From positions 30,034,936 to 30,098,935 of the forward strand of contig CM040747.1 in the NCBI GenBank assembly GCA_022829145.1: a stretch of DNA of 64,000 bases, in the 5' to 3' direction. The notes beneath the pieces are model-generated. The model was not told the DNA's origin. It saw only the letters and a program-made list of their open reading frames with translations, and searched no databases. The position numbers were made by a program, and so were the translations under genes. The number at the start of each line of letters is the position of its first letter. Position 1 is the first letter of the stretch. This document shows, one piece after another, positions 49,708-63,185 of the stretch. The stretch is from Albula goreensis. Taxonomy: Eukaryota > Chordata > Actinopteri > Albuliformes > Albulidae.

Positions 49708-50157
49708 ATCTATATGTGTACAGGTCTGTTTGTGAAGGTGTGTCAAACCCTGTACTGGCAGATCCTATCCCAGTCTTTGAATTGCCATCAAGCAATGAAC
49801 TTGATGAACATGCCATGCTTTGAATATGCAAAACTGAATATGCTATCAATGGAAAGTGTGGTAGCGGTTAGCATAGTACTCTCCTTTTTGCATGAGATTT
49901 TAAAAGTTTAAAAACATGATGAAAGTGCTGCTTTTAGGCTCTTGCTGCATTCACCTGATTGGCTCGTCAGTAATTTTGAGATTTGAACCTTTTGCTGTGC
50001 TATGAAAAGATCTCTTTAGTTAACTCAAAGTCTTAAATTCTGCCCTCTTAACAGCGCCTTTAGAGAATGGTGGTTAATTCTCACCAGGCAGCTTATTCAC
50101 TCTCCAGTGACTCATTCATCCTGCATCAGAGACGTTCACAAGCCATCAAACGCAAGG

Positions 50158-50525
50158 CCGAGTCAAGCCTCAACACTTTGAGCTAGAGTCCGAGTCAAGC
50201 CTCAACACTTTGAGCTAGAGTCCGAGTCAAGCCTCAACACTTTGAGCTAGAGTCCGAGTCAAGCCTCAACTCTTTGAGCTAGAGTCCGAGTGAAGCCTCA
50301 AGTCTTTGGTCACAAGTGATGGGGGCTGGGTTGTGACCAACGATTATTTTTCATCATCACTTTCACGTTGGTATTTGGCGGTCTTTTTAAGACACTTATT
50401 GATCATGAGTCATGAATCATGAGTTCGAGTCGAGTCTCATGTCATTTTTGGACAAGTCGTAAGTCGAGTCTCAAGTCTGTGTATGTGCGGGTTAAGTGCG
50501 AATCAAGTCCGAGTCGCTAACTCGA
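50158..50525. repeat. 32-bp tandem repeat and derived GAGTC-rich tail
   Basis: Units CCGAGTCAAGCCTCAAC plus ACTTTGAGCTAGAGT start at 50158, 50190, 50222, 50254 and 50286 (last one diverged). A second stretch, 50410-50525, repeats GTCGAGTCTCAAGTC-like words. Similar GAGTCAAGTCTC mosaics occur in many fish genomes. Confidence 0.9.
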
Positions 50526-51339
50526 GTTCCCATATCTGCCCCGTACACACCATTTCCATCAGTGACTTGGCTCCCTGACCATGAAGACAACCTCCACAAT
50601 GCCTGAAAGATTGCACAGGGTTTCTGTTGACTAAGAAGGAACACAAAGAGCATTTAAACTGAGGGTGAAGAAGACAACGAAGAAAAAGAGCTGAGTACAT
50701 TAGAGATTGCTTTAGGAGGAAGTCTCAGACTGCAACTTAGTGTATTTCAACCTGAAAAGTTGTACGGTTTCACTGTATGGTTATGGAATATACCCTACCA
50801 CACCATGACATGAGGATGGCATATGACTAACTTGTGGAATTACAATGTTATTAAAATTTCACACTTTAAGTAATGGAAAAGATGATGGCCTAATTATCTG
50901 ATTATCAATCGTCAGAGGACCGCTGCTGAAACCGACTGGGGACAGGTGCTTTAAAAATTCAGCGAATTTGATGAGTTTATTCACAAAAGATCCACAATTA
51001 GGTTTCGGAGGCCTTAAGGTATTACGGTACATTTCCACTCTTCTTAAACAGGGACTCTCCATTTAGCCTTTATTGCCATCCTGTTAAAATAGTGGAGGAA
51101 TTGAGAATGTGTTCTGTCGGCTGCTATGAATTGTTCTGCACTGCTACAGAGGTTATGGTTGGTGGATTAATCCCTGCCATTAAGGTGTACGTTCTCATTT
51201 AAAGGGAATCGAGTCACAAGAGCCCCTTGTGCGCTGTGGGTAAGCTTACTGAAAAGTTGTTTTGGGTTATTATGAAATAACGAGGAAAAGGGAGGCTGGT
51301 CATGAAAAACCATGACGTGTAAATCCTCTTTTCAGTGGA

Positions 51340-51560
51340 AGGTTTAATCCGCAGTGCTGCGTGCTCGCATCAGATCAGATGACGGTATATTGTGCGGAGA
51401 GGGCACGTGCTACAAGATGGCATGGCGCACTTTTTCAGTAAGATGCCAGGGTGCCGAACAGACATATTTCTGACACTGCAGTCATTGCAACCGCGGAAGA
51501 TGTGGATTTATTCATCTTAACGGCACCGTTCTTCTACGCAGCAATAAGGCTGAAAGGATT
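51340..51560. promoter_or_regulatory. candidate noncoding element
   Basis: CpG-bearing, non-repetitive block (CCGCAGTGCTGCGTGCTCGC, GATGACGGTATATTGTGCGG, GGGCACGTGCTACAAGATGG) containing a CACGTG E-box and an AAGATGG YY1-like word. No coding support. Confidence 0.22.
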
Positions 51561-52083
51561 CTATTGGACTGCAGGATCGCCCAGGCTCTTATGTTATGGC
51601 TGTAGGAGCAAGAAGAGCATGCTGAAAGCAGAACTTATAGCCTGTGTATCGTGACCTAGTCGATAACCTGCAATATTAATTTAAGGTATGCTGCATTGTT
51701 ACAATGTTTTGCTGTGAGGACATAATCCAATCATTGCCTATCCACATGAAGAGAAGTTCATGTCATCTACAGTATTTCTATTGATAAATCCATGTGTGTT
51801 AGGCATTTATACTCCCGTAATAGAATTTAATTAGAATTAAACAAGCAATAATTGTTTTAAATGGAATCATTAAATAATTAAGAAAGTCACATGGTGTAAA
51901 ATAAACCAACAATGTCAAGAATACAAGGACACAATCATGATGTAGTTGTACAGAATGTAGGCCAAAGAATGAAAGCCAGTCCAAAAATAATCACCAGGGA
52001 TTAAGAAAATGGCGAAAAAATACGCCCAAAAAAGCATACACTCATAAGTATTAGAGGATGATGGATTACTGTGGGCCTACTTC

Positions 52084-52160
52084 CATTACGTTACATTACA
52101 TTACATCATTTTGGAAGATGCCCTTATCCAGAGCAACTAACAACACACAAGAGCAGAAGT
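52084..52160 (+). repeat. SINE head fragment (fish HE1/V-SINE-like)
   Basis: TTACATTACATTACATCATT then TTGGAAGATGCCCTTATCCA and GAGCAACTAACAAC, a degenerate form of the widespread fish string TTTGGCAGACGCTTTTATCC...GCGACTTACA. Confidence 0.65.
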
Positions 52161-54429
52161 GCATCCCCAAGAGATATGCGTCAAAAGTGTATATATGAGA
52201 CTGGATGTTTTTGAGTGTGTAAACTGCATCAGCAGAAAAACTGTCAGGAATGTCATGGCATTTGGTATTATATATCACTATCCTATTAAGATTTATGCTG
52301 ATGACGCAATGTTTGTAAAATAATAAGAATACTAGCATGATTCGTCAGAGGCTAGCTTTGCAGTTTGTCCGTCTAGCTTTGCATTTTGCTTGTTTATTTT
52401 TTACAGTCAGCGTATTAACAAGAAGAAGCCTGATGATTGACACAAACAGGAATCCTTTAGAATCTGTAGTAAGAAGACACATTAACTGCAGTCATCAATG
52501 AAAGCATGCACTTTTCGGTGTCAATGTGCATTTTTCAGGAAAGCTTTTGTCGTGATTTTTTTACTTTTCATAATCGTCTAAGTTAGCAGAGCATTCACAC
52601 TGGTATCGCGCGGCTCAGGACTTTCTCTTATCAAATGTGCAGAACAGAAATGGTTCCAACATGCCTGATGCTCTCTTGTTTCGTTCCGTGTGAGCAAATA
52701 ATTGCTCAGTTATACTGACTCAGCCGAATTGTTTGGATTGGCTGGGCCTCGTGTTCAGTTGTTTAGAGAGGCTACAACAGGACTTATCCGGACGGTAAAT
52801 CTGTCCCTGGAGGCTGCTGTGAGCGGAATACAATTAATGCATCTACCGTGACCAAAATTCACAATGTTCAAATGACTTTTTTTTTCATTCATTTTCCCTA
52901 AAATGTTCTTTGGCAGCAGTAAGTTTGGTTGACATTTCGGTGTCATTGTGTGCAAGGTTTTTGAAATGGCAGCAACTTGAAAACCCCGAAGGCGATGCTG
53001 CAACAATTTTTGATTTCCCAGTCATCCCCAAAAAATTGTCCCCAACATATATGTCTGGATTAGCAAATGTCACATGAATGTTCATCTTTGGTACTGGGAA
53101 CCTTGCTGGAATTGCCTTAGGCCTAATACTGTTAAAACATAACTACTGTGATGTTTTCCCAAAGAGTTTTCTACAGGGTATGCATGAAGAGATGTTACCA
53201 GTGTGCTTGAAAGACAGGAAATGTGGTTTTTACAGAACGCATGTGAAATGATAAATTTGGAGCTTTGACTTGCAACCAAAAGGGGGGTCGAACCAGCATG
53301 TTCTCCAACCTTCTTGAAACTTATGTTATTAACTTTTGGCCGAATCCAGACCTGACCCAAATCCTCCTCTCGCTCTTGCAATCATGAGTTGCATGGAAAA
53401 TCCACGTAAGCACAGGTCTGGATTCAGCCTTTAGTGAGAACATATCATTTATATATTGCATTCATATATAGCACAATGAGCAAAATGCAAAGATATTATG
53501 ATTAGCTTTCTCGACTGACTGCTGCCAAAAGTTGAAAAATCCTCACAATTCAGCAAAAGAGTCAGTGACTGGTGAATTTCAGCGCTAGTGAATTTCCACA
53601 GGCAGTCTCATATTTGAGTGATTGAGTTTTCATAAATGAAAAGTTGTGAAAAAGGCACTTTTATCAAGTTGTCATTACCCTATTGGGCTGTTTTTTGCAT
53701 TTCGTTGTGCTGCTGTTATTTGCTATATCCACTTGCACCGCTTGAAATACTTTAAGGACAAAAAGCAAAAAATGTGAAAAGCACATTGCTGATGATAATA
53801 ACAATAAAAACACAATTTAGCAGTGCTGTCTTGCTTGTGTAAGCTGTCTTTGTCTATGACTCTTACTCCAGTGCACTGTGTGGACTACGTCTTAGTCTTT
53901 TTCTAATATGCCTTTAGATATGCCCGAATTTGATCAATATTTAGTCTTAACATATATATTTTGGGTGAAAATTAAACACAAGTGTTCATGGCTTCAGGCT
54001 TCATTCATACCTGTAGTCTCTCGCACGTTAATGTAAATCTTGTCAAAGGAAGTAACATTGACCCAAATCCCTCGCATTTCAGTGTGTGATGCTTTGTATA
54101 TGTATCTGGAGTCCTGCAATCCACAGCGTGCTTCAGTCAGGGACTATTCACTGTCTCTGTGATCATCGAGAAGATGGAGATAAACCATGAGCAGTTTTCC
54201 CATGAAAAATCTTGAGTGGGTTTATGGATCTATTTGTAGCATCTAATACAAAACTAAACTCCTTATACACCTTCCTCTTAACGCTGAACTGTATCCTCCT
54301 TCATAACAGATTCTGCAGGCTTAACACAAATGGCTTTTTTTTTTGAGTTTCCACAAGTTTATGCACAAAGACAGCCTCCCCCACCATCATAACACAAAAC
54401 CACCCCCAAGAATGTTGGCTTTATCTTAG

Positions 54430-54500
54430 GAATACATTGAGCAGATGCCCCTATCCACATCGACTAGAAGTATACATGACGCAAAGTACAACCACAAACA
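54430..54500 (+). repeat. SINE head fragment
   Basis: ACATTGAGCAGATGCCCCTA then TCCACATCGACTAGAAGT, a more decayed version of the fragment at 52084. Confidence 0.5.
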
Positions 54501-55179
54501 CAAACCGAGTATTGGGGGATGTGTTTACACACATCTGTCTAAATTAAGGTGTTTAGTGTAAGCTTTTATCTAGAACCAATCAGAGAGCTTACATGCTTAG
54601 TTGATCCATTAACACAATGTCCCCAATTTATTATAATTAGCATGCTAATATGACTAATGTCACAATAATTAAAGATATCAATCTAATTAAAAATGACAGT
54701 AGGCCTACCCCAAAAATAGACTGTTACACAATAGGCTTCTTTCAATCAAACACTCTTGGCAGTTACACATGTAGTATAAGGTCGGGCTTTAATGAATCTT
54801 TTTGAGGCAAACAGGATATAAGACTCCGATATGTAGAATACATTTATACTAAATTGTAATAATTAAACTGTCAACAGACACTTGAAAGTGAAACTGGAAG
54901 CTCGTCTCAGTTCAGTTGCATGTGGCTTTTAAAAGGATTGTGAGGCGATACTCTTTTTTTTTGCATGTTATTCTCAGGACATTCCATCTCTAATCAAAGA
55001 ATGAAGACGCACCCACTTCGCCACTTGCGACGGCCATTTTGACCCATTTTCGCACCATCTCACAGAAATGGGTTTGGATACACTCTAAATGCACTTGTTT
55101 TATGCATCTATGACCATGTACCAAGACTTTACATTTCGACACAATGGTCTTTGAGCATGTTGTATTTTATTGAATGGAT

Positions 55180-55935
55180 CCTTTTCACTCTAGAATGGAT
55201 TATGCCCTTAAAAACAGTGAATTCCACTTTGATTGAATTGCATACGCCTTTAAAGAGGCTAAGTGCATGTGACTGAATCCAACCCAATGTCTTAACAGCC
55301 TATCTGACAAGGGGAAGAGTGAGGATGAAGGTGGATGGTGACATGCTACATTAATCGGCACATTTGGCAAACTAAAGCGAAGTTCATAAAGTGCCAGCAC
55401 TGTAAGGATGAGGAAGGCTTTGTCTGAGATTACGACTAGCTGTACTGGTATTACACAGACCGGTTCCCACTGAGCATCAGTGTCCACAGACAAAAAAACA
55501 GACACTTTAATTAGACTGTCACTCTGAACGTGATAGTGCCGTTTCATTTCAAGTGACATTTTATTGAAATTAATTGGGGACAAAGCAGTGAGCCATGGGG
55601 ATATTGGAAGTTGAGTTGTAGTGCAAGTTAAATGTGACGGGAATGAACGGGCCACCATCCCATTTGAGTCGCTTTTTCTCGGTCCAATTAGCTTGTTTTT
55701 TTTTTTGTGACTCGTTGGATTCACATGGCCTAATGTATAACTCACAGATACAGATATCATTTTTGCAGCACTGTGTGTAGGGGCCAATTCATTTTTTTTA
55801 GGTTCTCCACAATAACTCCCCCCAAAAAGGATTGAAGCAACGCATCTGAATGCAAAAGTCTGCCCAACTCCATATTGGTTAATAAATACACATTTCAGTG
55901 GTGCTTCCGTTATTTTGCCATCTCTGTACATCCCA
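55180..55935. promoter_or_regulatory. possible noncoding element containing a 243-codon minus-strand open frame
   Basis: Longest non-repetitive open frame in the window (55931 to 55200, minus). The translation has no domain, repeat or family I recognise, and codon use looks random. The interior (about 55360-55600) carries ATTAATTGGGG and TTTAATTAGACTGTCAC homeodomain-like words and is not repetitive. A regulatory element is more likely than a gene. Confidence 0.25.
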
Positions 55936-57101
55936 TTTATGTAACCACTTCATGTGGTCTTTCAGAAATACAGAAGGCTGGGTTGTCAATCAATGCTTGG
56001 TCTTCAATTTGGCTGACAATTAAATGCAATTGTTCGTTTTTATCTTCAATGCCACAGTTTGGCTAGTTCAGCAACCATGAAAATTAACTTGTCAAACTGT
56101 TCTTGTTGATTCAAAGCATAACACTATTATTCAGTTGTAAGTTTTTGATTAAGTTTTGTCATATAGGTTGCTCAATTTCAAGAGTATAGCTTGTGATCTT
56201 TTTTTGGGTGGAGCTTCCCTTTAGCTTCAGCTGCAAAATGTAGTTTTCATGGAAGGTAATATGAGTGACGGCAGTATCACAGTAAAGCATACCCAGAGTG
56301 GGAAAACACAGTGTTTATGGCTCAGAGATTCCTGACTTCATATGAACTGGAAGGTAACGTCCTCTAAATGTCTAATTTTATACATTTGGTTCAATGCTAA
56401 CTGGAGTAATAGAAATGTAATAGACATTATATACCATGATTTGGTTGTATTGGATGCTGTTATGGACCACGTTAAAAAAACTCCCAGGATTTTGGAGCGA
56501 TTGCTCCAGCTGCCTCTTTAAGAAGGATGGTATACTGTATATTCAGCTGTCTCCGTGCACTGAAGCAAAATCAGGCAGTCGTTCAGTCTTCTGTCTCTTA
56601 AAGCTTGGTTCACTGGACCCCATGTGGTAACATAATTTTAGCTGTGGTTTTCTTTTGCACATTAGGAGAATTGAAATGTATTGTCCAGGCTTGCAGTCCT
56701 ACCTGGCACTCTGCAGCTGCGATCATGAATCCGAGCACGTATGGTTTTTTCCCGAGAGGATACATTTATGTAAGCATTTTCAACTGTGTCTGGAAGCGAA
56801 ACCCACTCTAAACACGCAGTGTTTTTTCTGGGCTTGGTGGGGGGAAGGGGGAGGGCGGCAGTGGACTGTGCAGCTCTGCAGAGCAGATAAACCATACAGA
56901 GGATAACACAGGAGTGTTCAAGTGCTCATTGGAAATGTATAGGATAGTTTGTGTGGAAGGGCAGCGCAATCCACTTTGCTGAACTGTTTCAGGAACGTTG
57001 TGAAACTGTTTGGGTTGTGAGATGAATGCATGATGAGAACGTTCCCTAGATTTCCCTGATTTGGACCCATGACAGCATTAGCTTCAAAGAGAAAAACATT
57101 T

Positions 57102-57176
57102 TTGGTTGGTTCAAATGAATCAGTAATTAACAGCCTAAGTGTAACTCCACCCTAAAAGGCTTAATGAAACCTCATT
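57102..57176 (-). repeat. dispersed repeat family A, copy 3
   Basis: Reverse complement reads GTAATGAGGTTTCATTAAGC, TTTAGGGTGGAGTTACAC, TTAGGCTGTTAATTACTG and CATTTGAACCAACC, in the same block order as copies at 5979 and 23556. Confidence 0.6.
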
Positions 57177-58839
57177 ACAACTGTCATTACACTGAACCAG
57201 CTCAAGCTTGTTTTAAGCTTGGACATTAGATCATGTTAAGATAAAGTGAGATTGAGCACAGGCATTAATGTCCATATGTTGCTTAAGACTTTAGGATAAT
57301 GTTCAACAGATAAAGTCAACAGAGTTATGAGATCATGGTGATAATCGACATCATTACATTAAGGATTATCTCAGGTGCTTTTAACAGAGCAGTGCCTTCT
57401 GGGATGTGGAGTGGTAATGTGTGTTCTTGGCATCTAGGATGCTCAGCGGTATGGTATGATGCATGGTATGGTCTTTGGTACTGTCCCAAATACACAATAA
57501 AATGTGGATAATCACTCTGTCATTCTTAATAATAATCTCTCATTATTTTAAAACTGAAACAACTTTGCTCCCCTCAGCTCCACCATTTTAAAGCGTATTG
57601 ATATGTAAAGCAGACAGTAATAGGTGACTCTTCTTGTCTTACGGTGTCATGAAAACTCACTTTCCCATCAGTACCCTGTGCATAGTCTTTGAAACCAGAT
57701 GCACAGAGATACTGTCGGTTCACCACCTGGGAATGGCACTTATGACAGTAGCAATTATCACACCAAAGGACGTGTTTGCTGAAACGCTGGTCAGGCTCTC
57801 AACGGGGAAGCCTGCACTTCTCTGTGTCTCCTCAGTTTAATGTTTGAGTCAGCAGAAATCACTACTTTCACCCTTGACTCACTTTCAGTGGGCTTTTTGA
57901 TTGGTTACATTTTTTTTTTTACCATATCCTGAAGTGGACAGATTTTTTGCTCTGAAGTGCATTGCTTTCATCACCTGATAGAGGGTTATTAGCCCAGCAC
58001 GTGAGACTACCCTGTGGCGACCGTTCTGTACACCGTGTACCGTGCTAGTGGGGGGCTCAGCTGGGTTCCGGATGAGGGGGAGCGGAGGGGGAGGCTCAGA
58101 TGCAGAATACACACGGGGCAGGTGCAGCTCTCTCAGGCGCACCTGAGTCCAGGTGAACCAGCGATGGGGGGAGGGCGCTGGTGCAGTGGGAAACCGAGGT
58201 TCAGTTCACCTCGGTGCTGCAGTGCTGGCAGGGCCCATAATAGATCTGCTGCCAGAGCAGTCATACGCTTAATGAAATACCGTCAGCTTCAAAATCACTG
58301 GCACCCTTTATAACCAACTTACCAGAATGATGCTGGAAAATAAATCACCTCAGTAATATATTCCCAAATCAGTTTGGGAAGCACCTGAAGTGGCTTACTT
58401 CCCTACATTGTGTCACATGACACAATGGCCTGAAAGGCCACTCTTTGCTGGACCTACTTTATACTGATAAAACGTTGTCTGTTTCACACAAGAAAGGTGT
58501 ACGTCGTAGCTCATGAGTGCTCAGAGCTTTAGGATATACTTTTAGTCAGTTGGTTTATTAGGAAATAACTTGTATCTTCTCCAACCTCCCCTTTCTCAGC
58601 AGTATAAGAGGGCAAAGGAAGAAATCTGTTAAAAGTTTTTTCATTCTTTTTCACAGAGAGCTGTCAATGTATGGAATGACGGGTTGTTCACATTGTTCAT
58701 ATCCAGGCTTAATACTCTCGAGACAATAGGCAATAATGGGGGTCCTCTCTGGACTGCTTTACAGAACGGCCTTCTGGGTAGGAGCAGCCTCTTTGGTTGC
58801 GCTTGGGTTTTAAGTATGTTGAAGATGATAGTAGTGGAT

Positions 58840-59330
58840 TACATTTATGTAGTGCTTTTAATCGCTTGTTGACTTTATAGGCATGACCTTATAAAGTGAC
58901 TTTATAGACAACTAGTGAAATGACCTCGACCACTACCGATAGGTAAAATCCACATCTGTGATGTGTGGCAGCCATTTTGCACCGACAACTCACATCAGTG
59001 GAGGTGGAGAAGGAGGGAATACTTGAGCAAACTGGAGGATAATGAGGGGGCCGATGGAGAAAGCCAGATATTTCTTCAGGCATTTTTTTTCCGAACCCCG
59101 GGAAACATCCTTGTCTTTGTGATAAGAGCTGTAGAATCTTTAATGAGTATTATAGACCAGGGAAACCTCGGTCTGTCAGTGAAAGACAGTGTGTTCACAC
59201 CACACCTGGACCTGAGAGTCCCATCTGATTCTGCATTTAATGTCAGCTTCTACTCTTCATTATTGAATCATATCACTCATTTAGTTGATGTGACATTTAT
59301 TCTAAATTCCTTAATATGTCAGTTCTAAAT
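58840..59330 (+). repeat. fish SINE-like dispersed repeat (family D), copy 2
   Basis: GTGATGTGTGGCAGCCATTT, TGGAGGTGGAGAAGGAGGGA, CCGGGAAACATCC, AATCTTTAATGAGTATTATA, GGGAAACCTCGGTCTGTCAG and TGAAAGACAGTG match, in order, a common fish repeat (TGTGTAGC...GGCAGCCATTTTG...ATCTTTAATGACC...CCTCGGTTTAACGTC...GAAAGACGG). The frame 58963-59328 is a by-product. Confidence 0.6.
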
Positions 59331-59977
59331 TTCTTGATACTCCTTTTATGTCTCTGTTTGAAGCACTTGCCTGTAGCCAAGTCTATGAGTGAACAAGCAT
59401 TTGTGTACACAGGTAATTAGCTAACTGAGTTTGAGTAACTGGCAGCAATAAGAACCTGAGTACACACTGACATTTGGGTAACGCAGTGTTTCCACTCCCC
59501 CATCACTGACCCCGTGTTACTAAATGGCTGACTGTGAAATACTGAATATGTGGTGACAGCTAGAGGGAAAAGCTGGTAAAAGGAGTGAAACAACTCTGTC
59601 TTTATGGGCATGGTCTACCCAGTGGCATGCAAGCCACATACCTCACTATGACTAAAGCTATCTGGAAGAGTTGACAGAAAGTCACTGAACTTCTCTGTCT
59701 TGAGTCAAGAGCTTCCTCAGAGTCTTAAATTTCATGCAGTCATGTAAAATTAACATATGATATTGCCTACTTCCATGAGCAAAATCTGTTAGCTCAGGGA
59801 GCAGTGCGTTTATTGCAGTTTTTATTACCCTGCTAGAAAAGGAGTACGGAAAAGCTGTGAATCGCATCGCTTTCAAATGCTTTGGAGTCGTCCATTTATT
59901 GATGACCATGGACTGTTGGCGCACTGTTCGTCTGGATTGAAAACGTCTCTTCAGCCCGGAGACCAACATGTCGGGCT

Positions 59978-60100
59978 GGTATTTGTTGTAATTGGTTGTG
60001 ATCAGTTAAAGATGATGATTGTATGGGTTGCTCACCTCACCTTGTTTCTGAGGGTTGAACTGGTTCTGGCTGACACTTCTGGCCATAGAAAGAGTCGAAA
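59978..60100 (+). repeat. palindromic fish repeat (family C), copy 2
   Basis: GGTATTTGTTGTAATTGGTT, GATCAGTTAAAGATGATGAT, GCTCACCTCACCTTGTTTCT and GGGTTGAACTGGTTCTGGCT: the same interior as 47760-47950, with the ends lost. Confidence 0.5.
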
Positions 60101-61706
60101 TACCGGGGGGGTAGCTAGGATAACGTGTTACTCAGAAGTGTCTTGGACTTTTACCTTACTCACTTTAAGTCCAGATCTATTTAATCAGGAATATTTGTAC
60201 AGAAATAGGCCATTTCTGTAATCTTATTCATTTAAAAAAAATGATGGATTATATTTGCTCATTTGTAAGATACCTGTGCCCCTATTATGTCATACATGCC
60301 CTGTTCTAATATTTTTAAATGATATCCACTTTGTGCAGTTGTGCACAATATTTGTGGTACACCTGTTAAGGCCTTTCGAAGTCATCTTTAGCCATGGTTT
60401 CTTTTTATCTTTCCATTCTTGACGATCTGCATTTCAATGTACCGATGTCATTTTTATCATGTTTGGAAGTTTAGGTATACCTTCCTCAGTCTAATGTCTT
60501 TCTGTCATGTTACACAAGTTTCTTTACATGTGTGCACTTTTTCTGACCTTGTGAAGGTCAGCACATTAACCGTGTTATGGTGAGGACTGACTATATGTAT
60601 GCCATGTAAGATATTGACTTGCACTTCTCTGGTTTTGGCAAGCCTTGCCAGTGCTCTGGTCTTCAGTTTTTGAGGGTTCTACTTGAAAAGTCACATTAGT
60701 AAAACCTATGAACAGGGAACTATTGGACTATTACCAAAGTGAGAACCACCTGTTGTCCAGCAAAATAACAGAATGAAGAGTAAAAATCTAGGATTACTTA
60801 AAAAGCATATAAAAAATAGATAAGCTATAATGTATCTAAAAATAATGACATGATAAAGACTTACTCATTCTGCACCTCTGTAACTCTGCTGTCTGCTGAC
60901 ATAACATGAGTCATCATTTTTGAACAGCATTGAGAGCTCCTTCAAGGCTACTAAAGACATCCAGCTCGTTCTGATTTGTGTCGTCCATTACAACACAGAT
61001 CTAAACGCCTCTCCTATTCACATTTAAAATGGCGGCTACTACAATTCAGCAAAAATGAATAATAATAAAAACAATTCTGTGTCTAAACTACAAAAGCCAG
61101 GAAAGTGTTTCATCAAATCTTAACTATCGTGCTGGAATTTTTTTTTACTGTTAACCATAGTTTGGAGCTCACTGAGCGGGTCTCGTTTTAATTAGATTCG
61201 TGTTTCCATACCTGATGAATCCTTTATTCAGACACATTTTTCAAAGAAAATGTCAAAAAATTCTATTTGTATTTAGATTTCCACAACAAAAACATTGTGT
61301 GATTGTAAGTGTGTAAGACAAACAAATTTTTACAGAAAAATCTAGGAGGAGCCATGTTAGATTATAGATTTACATATCCCAGCATGCCACAGGAGTTGTG
61401 AAATATTTTTGTTGTTTATTGCACGGGCTTGAGTGGGACCATTTATCCTGGTTTGTATGTGACTGAGTTCTAAGTGTGTTTACATGTATGTGAGTGTGTG
61501 CGTATTCGTGCGTGTGTATATGGTTAGTATGAGTGAATGCGTGTGTGTATTTCTGATGGCTTGGGTGCCTGTGAGAGTGTGTTTCCTGCTGTGTGTTTTT
61601 GGTCCCTCAGTAGTCTCTCCACATCAGCACTCTATTTCACATCACTGCACTTTGTTGCTTCCAAAACTTACATAACCACCAACTCTTGATAATGACTGAA
61701 TGGAGT

Positions 61707-61775
61707 CCAGTCTACATTACATTACAGCTATTTTAAAATGGTGTCTTATTCGCAGAGACTTGCACAATGAAGTAT
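61707..61775 (+). repeat. SINE head fragment
   Basis: CTACATTACATTACAGCTAT, then TGTCTTATTCGCAGAGACTT and GCACAA: decayed form of the CATTACAGCCATTT...TTATCC.GAGCGACTTACAC type head. Confidence 0.4.
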
Positions 61776-62769
61776 ACACTAAAGTGCATTCAAATGTGTT
61801 AAAATATTCAATGGAAAATGGTAATTAAAATCCTTCAAGGCCTGTCACAGTGTAGCAGGATGTGCAAGAATGAGCCGTCTTGGTCAAAGCATTCAGCTAA
61901 CCAGACAACATAATTTAGTACTAATTAAACTAATTAAGTCACAGAAAACAAAATGTATGTTCGGCCAACACTACTTGAACTGAAAGATCATAACGTCGGA
62001 GAACATCTCACATTTAAAGGCAGTCGCTCTCAAATTTCTTGTTGCTCTGACATAATGGTACCAAAACATAAGTGTGGCAATGATGAAGAATCAAACACTA
62101 CATGACTACTTCCATGCCTACCTCAGGGTTCTCAAGACCCTGCACTCTCACAGAAATGTGCACTACCTCAGGTTTCCAAGAGTTGGTAAAGCTCTCACTA
62201 GCTGTGGTCGCCATTCTCAAGATTTTTCTTTTCTATCCCGCGCTGCAGGACCCGAACAGATATGCTCAGAAATGTGAATGTCCTGAGCATTTGGTTTATT
62301 GTTATGGTTTACAGGAACCTTTGGCTCAACTACTCTCCAGTCTGAATTCCTGTGGTTTCTCTTTACCCTTCAGAAGTAACGGTTAGGTGGGGTTGTCAGA
62401 ATACTATTAGACTGTAATGGGATTGATAAGGAAAACTAGGAACCCCTGCACCAGAAGGAATGATTGTTTCTGGTTCCACTAATCGTTAAAGAGGGAATCT
62501 TACTGGATTTCATTTACAAACTCAGTCAGGCATTCTCCAGCATTGTCATGTCCTCTTTGGTCTTACTGTTTGTGGAGGTAATTGCAGAAAAATTGAGAAA
62601 TGAAGGTTGGGTTATTTCATTCTTTGAAAAAAGTGTCTTTTCTTGGATTAGCTTTAAAGCAGTAATTATAAAATGTTTTGAAGGGCACCCACCCCTGCTT
62701 TCGCACACAATCGTTGTTTAGGTTGTGTGTGAATGAGTTTTTTTTTTAATGACCTGACTAATTTGTCTT

Positions 62770-63185
62770 ATGACAGTTAGTAAAACTGTATTTGTCGGGC
62801 AGCTGCATCCATGTTTCAGCTTCCTGTTTAGCAAGGAAGGAAGCGGCTTTGTAGATCTGCAGGCTGTACCATCATACCGGGAATACATATTTTTACCCCC
62901 CATGTCCAACTGTGCTGTAAAAAACGAGGGAATGAGCAGAGAAAAACAGCCAAATGCTTTATTCATGGGAAAGACTGCTCAGCTCTTCACACGTCCATGA
63001 AATTAAATCTCTGGTGACTTTAGTAGAATAAATAGGCCCTTTATCTATGACCTGGATGCGGTTGCCAAGCAGTGTTTCACAGCGGCCAGCGGTCAAACAG
63101 CAGGCAATGAAGTCACCGCAGCGACTCTCCTGATCGCTGCCTACTGCTTTACAAGGGGAACGAAACAATGACAAACAATGGGGAT
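62770..63185. promoter_or_regulatory. candidate conserved enhancer with paired SOX sites
   Basis: Non-repetitive block ending in two AACAATG SOX motifs at 63164-63170 and 63174-63180, same strand, 10 bases apart. Also GGCCAGCGGTCAAACAGC and GATCGCTGCCTACTGC. Base composition differs from the AT-rich flanks. No coding evidence. Confidence 0.32.
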
